From Viscum album (Eukaryota; Streptophyta; Magnoliopsida; Santalales; Viscaceae): a DNA stretch of 64,000 nt. The DNA lies in contig OY728130.1 in assembly GCA_963277665.1 (NCBI GenBank), positions 430,019,101-430,083,100 of the forward strand, in the 5' to 3' direction. Positions 11,062 through 22,000 of the stretch are shown here, one piece after another (position 1 is the first letter of the stretch; each line of letters starts with the position of its first letter). The notes under the pieces were generated by a model, which was not told the DNA's origin, ran no database searches, and saw nothing but the letters and a program-made list of their open reading frames with translations. The position numbers and the translations under genes are program-made.

Positions 11062-12992
11062 TGTTAGGTACAAAAGGGGCCTAGATACCCTAGGTGGATC
11101 GGGGTATAGATATTTTTTTTCTAAATTTATCATTGCCCAATAGATTCTAACCTTTTTATTATAAGGTTCACTTTATTTGATATTATGTGTTAATGGTGAT
11201 CTTGTCATTTATTTCTTTATCTGACGATGATGCTTCGAATGTAATGCAAGAAAGAAACCAAAAGGATGTTAAGATTTTTACTTGGTTTACCCTCACTGGA
11301 CTAAATCCAAGGAGCATATAGTGAAGATGATTTGATTATACTAAATTCAATAATACTCACATACAATAATGATTATTTGTGATATATTTCATCTATACCA
11401 TAGCTCACCGCCTATACAATGTTTAGGGTTTTCACACTGAATTCCCAAGGGTCAATCTGTGCGTCTATTTTTATAGATCACTTCTGGAGGAAAGGATCAT
11501 GGTCTTTCTCTTCCTTCGCTCGCTTCTCTTAAAAGGTCATAACCCATAGTTTATGGACTTGTAAGTCCCATTATTATCTGTAATAAATACATAATCATTT
11601 GTAAATAGATGCTATGTTGAAGTTCCACTTTCATAAAGCTAATGAATACCACTTTTCCACAGATTTACTATGAAATTCCTTCTTAATAGCTTTCATGATG
11701 TTCACTTACTTCATAAAGCTCCCCTTCCATGAATCTCAATCATCCTTTGTGATGACCATTCCTTTTGAGAAGTTCACATATCACTCTCGAAGCACACCAC
11801 TTTCACAAAGATCTACTAGCCTTTGTGAAGCTACTTTATTTCTCAATGTTTAATTAGCCATTGCTAATTGGTTTACTTGTTTGATGCTCAGAACATTAGG
11901 TTGGCTTAGAGCCTTCATGAACTTTATCAAATCAAACATATCTAAGGATTATTATAACATTCAATTAAATTCTATAGACTTTTTCAAACATTACTAAATA
12001 TCATCTTAACAAACCTCGATTTTCTAACCACACTTCTTGAACCATATTACTGATCCTAGTGCCTTAAGATTTTCGTTATGTCATGCTACATTTTTAAAGT
12101 GGGTATATACATATTTATAGGATTTTCAACCGATTAAAGAACCATCCAGCCATGTTATCACATTTGGAGATGCTCCCTATTTTCCTCCATCAATCTACTA
12201 TTTTTTCAATGCTCCATAGAAATTTCACATTCGCAATGCTTCACATAATCGCAGAGCTTTCCATCAAACCCATCATGCCACCACTATTCTCTCATCATGA
12301 TTCTCCTCATCTTCACCTTTATTGATGCTCTTTGATGTCACTTAGATCACCATCAACAATTTTTTATTCATTTTTAAACACCTTTCGTGAATCCCATCCT
12401 CATGGAACTCAATACGTTTCTATATTTTCATAACTCCTTCAAAGAGATCCACTTTTCACGATGCTAGCCAAACTCTTAATTTTGGACCCCAAAATTTCTA
12501 AAATAGTATGAAATGACATCACCTTTGTTACAAAATTTTAGGTACCTTTTCAAGGGAATCCATTCCATTGTATAGGATTATTATCAACATACAATGTCAT
12601 CAATATTTCTAGACTCCATGACATTCATTGGAAAGTTGCTTTTTCAACAAACATAATAAACCAAAAAATGCAGCAATGTTACCATGATAGAATTTTCCCC
12701 AAAAAACTCCTGATTCGCGTTTGTTGAAAACTGTTCACATTTTAATACCATGTTACAAATTATTCCATATTCAACAAATATTATTTTCATTCAATTCGAA
12801 TAGTGATTCAAGATTTAATCAACACACATTCCAATCCCACATGAGCTATGCTCGGCGTGATAATGGAAAGTAGCATGAAATGTTAATCAATGAATCACTT
12901 CATTTAAAAAACTCTCAATTTATTTCCTCACATACTCTATTTTTTGTGATATATATACTATGATCGATCACCATTACCATCATCAGATATAA
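11062..12992 (-). mobile_element. Copia LTR shared by copia-1 (5' LTR) and copia-2 (3' LTR)
   Basis: About 1.93 kb. The lower end (TGTTAGG on the + strand) touches the copia-1 PBS. The upper end touches a polypurine tract at 12,994-13,007 that belongs to copia-2. One LTR therefore serves two internal regions in head-to-tail order. On the - strand a U5-like box CCAGTGAGGGTAAACCAAG at about 11,280-11,300 matches the same box in the solo LTR at 18,510. TATA-like words on the - strand lie at 12,112-12,120 and 11,470-11,479. The exact upper end is uncertain because no clear TG could be fixed there. Confidence 0.6.
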
Positions 12993-12993
12993 G

Positions 12994-13007
12994 ACTCCCC
13001 CTATCTC
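12994..13007 (-). other. Copia-2 polypurine tract
   Basis: The - strand reads GAGATAGGGGGAGT just downstream of the RNase H end and just upstream of the shared LTR. This is the expected position of the plus-strand primer. Confidence 0.6.
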
Positions 13008-13059
13008 ACTACTCCCATTATCACACTACTACAGCTATCAACTTATTCATTGTATTTAT

Positions 13060-13860
13060 TAAGACATTTTCTCTTTTTGATATCTAATATTTTCTGAAAT
13101 TTTTCAACAAACCAGAAGGTCACATCATTTTTTTCTGTAGTAGGGTAAAAAAATATCAGTAAATTAGGGAAAATACCCCATTCCTTTAAAGAGGGTGTCC
13201 CATGTCCCCACATTTTCATGTGTAGGGTGTCAAATGAACACAAAGAAATATTATATTCTATTAAAACACTTATTTGGGTAAGGACTTCATCATATTTTTC
13301 ACAACCTATTGTCATGTACACAAACAATCTAACGTCATAATCACTTTATCCACCTTCTCCTTGATAAAATGATGCTTGATTTCCATGTACATTGTCTTTG
13401 AGTAATGGAATAAATTTTTTTAAGATTTATATAACATTATTGTTTTCAACGGATTCCAATTAGATACTTAACATATACTCCCATATCATCAAGATTCTAC
13501 TTTATCAATAATAACCATGTTCATTCTTGAGTAGTTATAATATATTTATCTTCTATGATTAATAATGAAATAAAATCTTATTTTTTTCCTATTCCATGAA
13601 ATATCCAATCTTCCAAGATAGAATGAATCACTTGATACTAGATTTTTATCATCTATTGAACCCTCGCGATCTGCATCTATATATACTAATAACTATTGCT
13701 AAGATTTTTCATTATACATAAAACTTAAACCCACCGTGCCATTAATATACTAAAGTATTCTATTCACTTAATGATTGTGGGTTTCATTGGTTTTTTTGAT
13801 ATCTAGATGCTTGGAATGTGGAAAATACAATATTAGGGTATTTTTATCAAGTACAGTAGA
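13060..13860 (-). pseudogene. Copia-2 RNase H remnant
   Basis: RNase H removes the RNA strand after reverse transcription. Reading the - strand, YIDADREGS near 13,660-13,685 matches the copia YSDADxAG motif, followed by SFYLGRLDISWNRKK. A few hundred bases on, TMYMEIKHHFIKEKVDK near 13,340-13,390 matches the conserved KTKHIEIRHHF block near the pol end. Stops and frameshifts lie in between. The final open stretch (13,043-13,327) is probably the pol tail, but its match is weak. Confidence 0.7.
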
Positions 13861-13880
13861 CTACCATTTATTTACTTGCA

Positions 13881-14530
13881 TTATAAAATAATAAATTCAT
13901 TTCCATAATCACCCCATGATTGTTTCATTAGAGTAGCCACTGGAGTCATCATATCTTTAGAATGATCAATTCCAAGTCTTCTCAAAACCAAATAGGAATA
14001 TTTAGATAGTATAATTAATATTCTATTCATTCCTTTTGTTACCAGTAAACTGAAGAAAAACATCAGTTCTCCAATAATTGACAATTCAAACTCACTCTTC
14101 AGAAATTCATAAAATTCTCTACACTACAATTCATCTAATCCACTAATGATCATGTCATCGACATATACTATAACCACCATCCTTTTATTACTATCATGGT
14201 TAAAATATATATTTTAATCCAATCCCCCATTCTAAAAACAATGATTTTTAGAAACTAATATATCCTAGAATTTCATGCTCATGATTACTTCTTCAAAACA
14301 TATAAAACCCTATTTAGAAAAAAACACTATTATCAACTTCATGAATGAGAAAACCTTCTCGATTACATTGAAAATATATTTCACTACTATGTAAAAGTAT
14401 AATATTATTGACTCTAACCTCGCAATAGGTGGAAATTTCTCATATACATCCATACCATCTATCTGACAGTAAACTTTGCACAATAGTAATAAATGTTTTT
14501 GAATCCCCGCTCTATCTACATTCATTTTAA
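13881..14530 (-). pseudogene. Copia-2 reverse transcriptase remnant
   Basis: On the - strand, IDGMDVYEKFPPIARLESI lies at 14,411-14,470, the catalytic box VVIVYVDDMIIS at about 14,140-14,175 (YVDD at 14,154-14,165), then SEFELSIIGELMFFFSL, KYSYLVLRRLGI and MMTPVATLMK down to 13,900. Order and spacing are those of copia RT, and the wording around SEFE..GEL..F and TPVAT resembles the SIRE/Maximus lineage. The catalytic aspartates are intact, but a stop follows shortly after the YVDD box and the N-terminal part is frameshifted. Confidence 0.85.
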
Positions 14531-16320
14531 TGGGAAAGTCCCATTCTATACTGATGAAATTACTAGTTTTTTTCCTTGAAACAGTATCTTATGTTTGATT
14601 CTTTTCTATTCGGTCACTTTATTCATTTATATCATGAACCCAGTTCTCATCTCCTGCTACTTCCTCCTGATCATCATCTGTATCTTCTTATGAATCGTCA
14701 TCTTCCACATCAAATCCCCCAGAGTTTCTTACCTAATTATCACTATCATCGAGAAACTATTCACTGTGTTGTTAAAGATTCTGATCATACTTTAATATAG
14801 TGATATCATTGCTTTCAAATACTTTCTCATCATCTTGTTAAACCATTTCAAAAATTCCCTTCCAATTTCCTGGTATCCTAAAAATAGTCAGCTAATTCAA
14901 TATTTTGAGAAACTACTAGAAAATCATGAAATACATGAGTGTTCTTTTGCTTCTCCCTAACCAGTATTCTTGATTTCAGAAAACATAAACATTAATGCAT
15001 TTTATCCCATTGAGATCTTGAATCAGATTAAGACATAGAATTATTTTCCTATGATGTCTAACCCTTTCTATAGTTTGGAAAACTATTTAGACCCACAAAC
15101 ATTCTTCTTCTCCTGCATCACTTATATTCATGTTCCACATTTCATTAAGCCATAAAAAACATACAATCCTACTCAGTGAGGACTAGAAGTAGGAAAGAAG
15201 ATATGATATTAACAATAAAATCACCTCCTATAATGCTCAATTAGTTCGGTAAATTTCAAGAATGCATAAACTATTAACTCCTTTAAAGTAATTCTTCCAT
15301 ATTAATTCTCTATATCTTCTAACTAATTTTTTGAAATATTGGATCACATGACATCCGTATTTTGAATCTTCGGATGCCCCTTCCCCTTGGATAGTATCCC
15401 CATAATAGATGAATCACTTTATGCATTAGTTAATATCATTTATACACATATGTATAGGGAAACCACTGTAATACTTCATAAGGTGACTGTGGTTGATCCT
15501 GATTGATCAACCCTTTCTTACGAAGTAGTGTACTATTTTTTGTACATGTTTTAACAACCCAGAAAACATCAACTGTTCAATACATAAGACTAATAATTCA
15601 TTACCCACAAGTTTTGTCTTCTTCTAATATGTTTGTTATATTGGTCTTCCATTTTTCACACTTTTTGGTTTATGTATACTGGTAACAATTTCTTTCTTTG
15701 ATGCTCCACCCAAATTCCATTTTTCGTAACTCTTTATTTGGGAAGGAATATCTCCAATAGTATTATTATTTTCCTTATTTTCCCTTAATTGGGATCTTTA
15801 TATTTCCATAACAATCACCATGTATCATGAAATGTGACTTTCTTAAGACATTCTTTATTCATTTTTATTTTATCAATTACTTGAGATAAATTACTCAACT
15901 ATGCTTCGAGTGTGTCCTTCACTAAATGTACGTTCTTATGTCTCAGAACTGGAGTAGATACCCTTTTTTGTTCAATGTTTTTCTCATTCATTCAAATAAT
16001 ATTACTCAAAATTAAACCAAGGATCTGATTTATATACCTTTCATTAGGTTTCTTGTGTATCCTCTAGAACTATAAACCTATTTTTTGAGTTATCATTTTT
16101 ACTTCCAATGTAGGATTTCTTGTTATACACCAGTGGAGTTTGGGATATCCTTTATAGATCCTTTTTGTTCCCTACATTCATCCAGCTACAATATCTATCT
16201 AAACGCCCATGATTAGAATGTATAAAACACATCCCATTAAAAACCCTCTTATCCTAATTTCTTGGTTTAAGTGTTGATGAATCGTGAGTATTTCATCTGA
16301 CATTGTGCTCTTGATCTTCT
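14531..16320 (-). pseudogene. Copia-2 interval between RT and gag zinc knuckle
   Basis: It aligns with copia-1 at 6.7-7.08 and 8.25-9.67 kb. The empty site of the Cassandra insertion falls near 14,905. No integrase or protease motif was recognised, as in copia-1. + strand open frames here (14,576-14,800; 15,503-15,685) run against the element and are chance. Confidence 0.45.
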
Positions 16321-17119
16321 TGATAGATACTCATGATGTGTCCCATTCTTCCACAATTATAGTATTTCATGGATAATGTTGTTCTAAGATACTTTTATTT
16401 CTTATATCTCAATATTCTTATTCTTATTATTTGATTGGTAATTATTTATATATTCATATCAAGAAATATATGCCTAAGACACTAAAAAAAGTTGATAAAT
16501 GACCATAAATCCAATAGAAATAGTACATGATTTCACTATATATTATAAACAACATTTTTAGTTTGTTTAAAGTATCTATATGATTTTTCCTATTTCTAGA
16601 ACTATTGACAACTCTCGTATTATCATAAGTGGGAGGGGGTCCATCATATCCAACACTAGTTTTTCCCAAGTTGCATGTCTTTGAAATAAGAAAATATGTT
16701 CTTGTTTATATTAAGAAATCAAGTATTTTATTTTCAGTTTTTAATAACCTAACAATCGATAATCATATAGTAAATGAAAAAAATCCTTTAATTTAGGATT
16801 ACCTTTGGAATTATATTTATCCACTTCATTCTTCACTAACTCAAGATCATATCCCAGTTATTGAATCATAATATCTCTTGATCCATGTAAATAATTATGT
16901 GCTCTCTTGAGATTATTCCCACTACTCATATCATCATCCAATTTTAGAGTGATCATATCTATATTTTAACTTTTCTCTTTTATTTGAAATTTTTCCTAAG
17001 CAATAGGATCTACACAGCATGTATTCTCTTGTTATAGAATTTATATCTCATGAATTAGTTCAAATAGATATTTATAAAGATCATCATTCATAGCTCTGAG
17101 ATTCTGAATTTCTAATTAT
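16321..17119 (-). pseudogene. Copia-2 gag remnant, 3' part with zinc knuckle
   Basis: The knuckle at 16,323-16,364 reads KYYNCGRMGHIMSIY on the - strand. That is the usual CX2CX4HX4C frame with the first and last cysteine each changed to tyrosine (TGY to TAY, transitions), so zinc binding would be lost. The rest is stop-riddled. The gag sequence continues on the far side of the solo LTR at 18,709. Confidence 0.65.
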
Positions 17120-18703
17120 TGGAAAACAATCCCACATGAAATCCTCTCGGAATGATTTGGGTGCGGTTGTGTTTGTTGAAAAGTCCAGATGACCTCAAAT
17201 GAATATCCTAGGACATGGATCACATACCATGTTTGGGAATGGTACATGGCCATATACCATGCAGTGTGAACGGTAAGCGGATGCGATTCACAGAACCAAA
17301 AACAGCTCACGGCTGAGCGGCAGTGTGGTACATGGATGGGCTGAAGTCAGTAGAGGATTTCAACCATGTAGAATAAAAGTTTGTATATGGATCACATAGG
17401 AAAATGGTTTGCAGATGTCTTGCAATTCATGGCAGCAGAAGAATCCTTACACGGTGGGGGCTGTATCAAATCAACATTTGGTAAATATTGATTTAGTGGA
17501 TTAAGCGGGTATCTTTTCTTATATAAGAAATGATAATCCTACAAATTACTATGGACATAGAACATAAATAGAAAGAATATGTTCTCTATGAATTCTGCGA
17601 AGAACAAAGGTAGTTTGTTAACAGGAGTATTTTGAAGGATGAAGTTATTCATGCAGAAAGAATTTTGCCAAAGGTGTCTGTGGGGTTCTTTAAGCCACAA
17701 ATGATCTCTGGTACAGGCAAGAGGAAGTCCAGTACGTGGAAGTAATTTTCTCTTTATGTGGAGGAGGAATCTCTTATACATGAGAGGGAGAGTCTCACGA
17801 GTAGTATGCAGAGGAGTGAAGCTCTGGTACACAGAAGCGATGGTAGTCAGCGAACACTGATCAATTATTTGATAAAGGATGATTTCATAGGGGAGGTTCA
17901 TGATGTCGGTATGTGGTAGTGATACATGATCCTGATGGTAGAGGTAGTCCATAGATGAAGGGTAGTTTGCAGTAGTAGTGTTAGTATGAGAAGAAGGTGT
18001 CTTGCGTACCAAAACTAGTACTCAGTATGCGAGATAGACAAGGTGGTTCACGATTTGCATAGGAAGATTGTGAAATATTCAATTAAGTTTGCGAATGTAT
18101 TTTTCGGTACCTAAAATCACTCAGGAAGGTGGAATTTATCTATGGGTGAAAACAGAACTTCAACAGAGAATCAACCTATAGGTGAGGATATAGGAATTCT
18201 TGAAAATCAAGGGACCTACATCTCCTTAAACTGTGTTTGACCTACAAGTCAATAAACTGTGAGTGGATTCCATTACAAGATTAGTGACCGAAGGAATATG
18301 AAGATAGTGACCCTTTTTACCATCAGTGAACTAGTGAAAGAGGTATAGGGAGGGACCCCTAGGAAAGCAATGAGAGGACCTTAAAACTTGTCAAGGTAGT
18401 GTTTCTGGGCATGGATGATCTAGCCAAAAATAATTACTCATTATTGGATGTGAAACATAGTGATTGTGGTACATCGGCACATTGCTGATGTATCCTCTTT
18501 GGACATAGCCCAGTGAGGGTGAACCAAGTAAAAATCATTGTGTCTTGTTCATGATTTCATATCTATTCATATATAGCTATGGGAGGAAGAGAGAATTTAT
18601 TTTTGTGTAAAAATGAATCATGATCTGAACGGGAGAATGTTTTAATCTATCATACCCTAATTCACCCCCCCCCCTTTGGGTATTCGACCTAGTGGACCTA
18701 ACA
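17120..18703 (+). mobile_element. Solo copia LTR inserted in copia-2 gag
   Basis: 1,584 bp bounded by TGG...CTAACA and flanked by ATTAT (17,115-17,119) and CTTAT (18,704-18,708), a probable 5-bp target duplication with one change. The copia-1 alignment crosses the site without an insert. It lies opposite to its host element. A TATA box (TTATATAAG) is at 17,519-17,527. A U5 box GTGAGGGTGAACCAAGTAAA near 18,512 and a C-rich block at 18,665 match the ends of plant copia LTRs. The same U5 box occurs in the shared LTR at 11.28 kb. Composition is clearly richer in G+C than its surroundings, suggesting a younger insertion. The absence of PBS, PPT and internal region indicates recombination between two LTRs. 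Confidence 0.75.
17519..17527 (+). promoter_or_regulatory. Solo LTR TATA box
   Basis: TTATATAAG about 400 bp into the LTR, the expected place for the U3/R promoter. Transcription would start about 30 bp downstream. Confidence 0.5.
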
Positions 18704-18708
18704 CTTAT

Positions 18709-19075
18709 GATTATATATTTTCCCCTTTTCATTAGCTTCGTGTTTTTCTATCAGTGTTGAAAATTTTTATATTTCTTTAGATTGGTAATCATTCTTCTCC
18801 TACAGATAAGTATCAACTTCACTACGGATTCTATTTAATCCTTTCATCTTTCTGACATAAATTTTCTACACATAGATCTTGATAGTTTATATCTATTTTC
18901 ATTAGCTATTTTCCGATCCCATTCCATTGTTTTTTAGAAAAATTGAAATTTGTTCTTCTTTGAATCTCTTCATCATTAGTGATACCATAACCACTTGGAA
19001 TATTAGGTTCCTCACTCATTACATCAGCATCATCGAATGAGTGAATATTTTTATTGTCTGATTCATCACGATTTT
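18709..19075 (-). pseudogene. Copia-2 gag remnant, 5' part
   Basis: Aligns with copia-1 at about 10,520-10,845. Shared phrases include the CCATTGTTTT block and TCTGATTCATCA near the upper end. It was separated from the rest of gag by the solo LTR insertion. The match to copia-1 ends abruptly at about 19,075, marking the truncation. Confidence 0.6.
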
Positions 19076-22000
19076 AGATCAAATATATAATTATAAATTA
19101 TTCCTTGATGATGTGTCCAATGATTTTGTGATAAGAGAAATTTTCATCTTGAGCAATAATTTTGGCCTCCTGGGGCCTCTTGCACTCTAGAAATTTCAGG
19201 ATTTACCTCTCTAGTTTATATAATAATGAGCCCATGATCTATTAATCCATGGATAATTAAGTTATTTTTCTCATTATTAGGAAAGGAAACAAGGTATCAT
19301 GGCCTTGAAGAGGGGATAGATCCACAATTTATCATTGAGTTGGCTGGGTTTGGGGAGGGTGTTCTGGGTGGGTATGTGGGGGTTGAGGTTGAACCTGGTC
19401 AGTCTACACTTGTAGAGGATCATTTGTAAAATTATACAGTAGACGATTCATCTCAGGGACCTTAGCAAGCATGGAGGATATTACCTCTACATTCATTGGT
19501 CTTTTTATGAGATCAGAATGGGAAAATACATGTGAATTTTTTCATATATTCTATAAGGAATCTTCCAAATGGTGATCATTATCATAGAATTACTGAAAAA
19601 TAGCTTTTTAATTTAAGAAGATGAGGGTCAGGACCACATATTTTCTAAAATTATCTATGTACATTGTGATAAACTATTCCAAGGATAATAAATTATTGAG
19701 TTAGTATGTGAGTCCATTCCATCAAGCGAAAAAATCATAGACTCTATCATTAGGCCTCTATTATCTCTTGAATAGGTCATCAAATATCATATTTTGTGTG
19801 GATGATCTGAACATGTTGAGAAATTTTCAATGAATGTACTCCCAAAAAGAAGAGGACCCAATAGATAGCTGGTTATACCAGACAAATGTAGGCCCTCCGG
19901 TTGTTTGGATGAAACATTAATGATGCCTGATGTTCTATATTTTTGGAGTCCCCAACATTGAACTATACCTTGTGGTGAAATGGGATAGATTCTATAGTGG
20001 GTCACCAATTAAAATAAATTGGGGGAATCAAGTATTTACAAACTATGTGGGTGTTCAAACATCATCCACCCATGCTGGGTATAACTTTCTGTCAGGGAGG
20101 ATTGATACCTTTTGATTTTCTAGAGCCTTGAGGAACATGACATGGGATGAAATGCCATTATCCTAGAAAATATCTCTAACCAACTATTCATTATTATGGT
20201 CATTTAATGATAGATAAACATGTCATTGATCTTGATTAAAATTATCATGTTACTCAGGACATGTAGGTAGCTTATATCTTGCCCGATTTCTGTAACCCCT
20301 AATTTCTACCTTGACCATATGCATGGGGATACCTAGTTCAAATAGGTCATCTGAATAAATAGGATCTAGTGACCCATATATGTAGGGGTGACAACCTTTA
20401 TAAAAAGTTTATGTTTTGGAAGCTTCATAATAATGTTATTAGTCGTAATCCTTTTTTATTCATCGAGGTAATGGGTGAAGGTGGATATCTTGTGTTATGA
20501 ATCTTATTTTGATGCAATCTCGAATGAGTCACAGGGTTCTACATTTATCGGGAAATACTTTGAATAATATTCTATATATAGAAATTCCTCAATATATGTC
20601 CTTTTGAGGCAATGTACTTGACTCAGCTGGCGAGTTAGAACAATTTCCAGAAGGTCTTCCTAGAACTACATCACCCCTTGAGGGGAATCTTCCATGTTGT
20701 TCCCTACATCAGGGACCTAATTTATCATTTACTATAGTGGGTCGGTGATATCCATATTTTCCATGGTGGTAGATATAGTGGAATATTCACTGATTGTGTA
20801 TATAATGAAATTTCGGTCAGATCATTATCACAAGATACGGTTGAAATTGTGGGTGGCATACTACCCCCAACTAATGATCTTTAGGTTTGGAGATTATTAT
20901 TCCATGACCCAACAAAACACATTTAGCCTAATAAATCATGTTTTTTAGAGATTTTGGTGGTATTTTTTATGAATCAAGTAACTTATCAACAATGATAAAT
21001 ATGATATTAACATTCTTATACTACTAGTTCTTGGAGTGAAGGTGTTCGAATCTCCCTGGGTTAGCATATTTCTAGTCATAGAGGTGGTGAAATATTGGCC
21101 AAATAATCTGTTGGAATGTAACATTTGAGTCATATATAATAATATTTAGAATGAAAATATATGAAACTATAGGCATCCATAATAATAGTGATATCTAGTC
21201 AATATCTTGAACCTCTAACCTGCCCTCTTTCTCAGAGGAGGGGTCCTGCTCTTGGTCAGCCCAGGATACGATTGGAGTAGGCTAGGGTATTGTAGTTAAA
21301 AAAAATGTAGACCCACATTGATGATTTGAAAACAAAATATTTATAACTTTGAGGTACATATATCTACTACATGATGGGTTGTCTCTTAGAGACAGAGCCT
21401 GCTATAAGAACATGTCTATATAAGATGGGGGTGTTCACCACTATGTTATGTTCAAGGGAGGAATCATCCATTTTAGGAATATAGAGTTCTCACCCTTTTA
21501 TGAAGGAATCAATAAAGACAAAAAATTCTCCCCAAATTATTATGTGGAATTTTAGAGGGTGGAAAACGGAGGCGATAGAGATAACTTCACCATGGGTCCC
21601 TCGAAGGAGGCCAGGACATCGTCCACATATTGGAATATTTAGAAAAATCATGAAATATTGTTGGCCACCACATCTAGGATTGAAAAATTCAATCATTTAT
21701 ATTATACCATAGACACTAGAATATCTGGTGAACTTTACCTCATTGAGAAAATCATTGCCTCAGAATCTGAGAGTATGATGATGAGATGATGCTTTCTAGG
21801 GTTATTACTCCAATAGGGAGGGTTATTCCTCCTACCTAGTGATAGTTCTTTAGGTTTGGGTATGTATTAAACATAGGAAGGACCTTCATGATGGTTATTC
21901 ATGGAGTGGGGGACCAATGCATTTATTTTTCATGGCACGGGGAGGACCTCCAAGATGATTGGTGGTGGAGTGGGGAGGACATACACTTCAGTCAATAACA

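Larger units (their letters stand above)
13008..19075 (-). mobile_element. Ty1/copia element 2, internal region
   Basis: A - strand copia element aligned with copia-1 and better preserved at its 3' end. From high to low coordinates: gag (18,709-19,075, then 16,320-17,119, split by a solo LTR), an unrecognised PR/IN interval, RT (13,870-14,530), and RNase H (13,330-13,800). The match with copia-1 ends at about 19,075, before a gag start, PBS or 5' LTR can be seen, so the 5' end is lost. Every frame is broken. Confidence 0.8.

Noticed and set aside
17539..18012. 157-codon open frame on the - strand
   Set aside because: Lies antisense inside the solo copia LTR, has no recognisable domain and low-complexity His/Thr/Leu composition. 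Its length is explained by the less AT-rich sequence of the LTR.
18665..18674. Poly-C run as polypurine tract of a - strand element
   Set aside because: It lies 30-40 bp inside the solo LTR end, and similar C-rich blocks are normal near the 3' end of plant copia LTRs. The U5 box and TATA box support the + orientation.
21500..21712. LINE endonuclease-like start (PQIIMWNFRGW)
   Set aside because: Only one motif-like phrase. No GDFN, no SDH and no RT downstream, so the resemblance may be chance.
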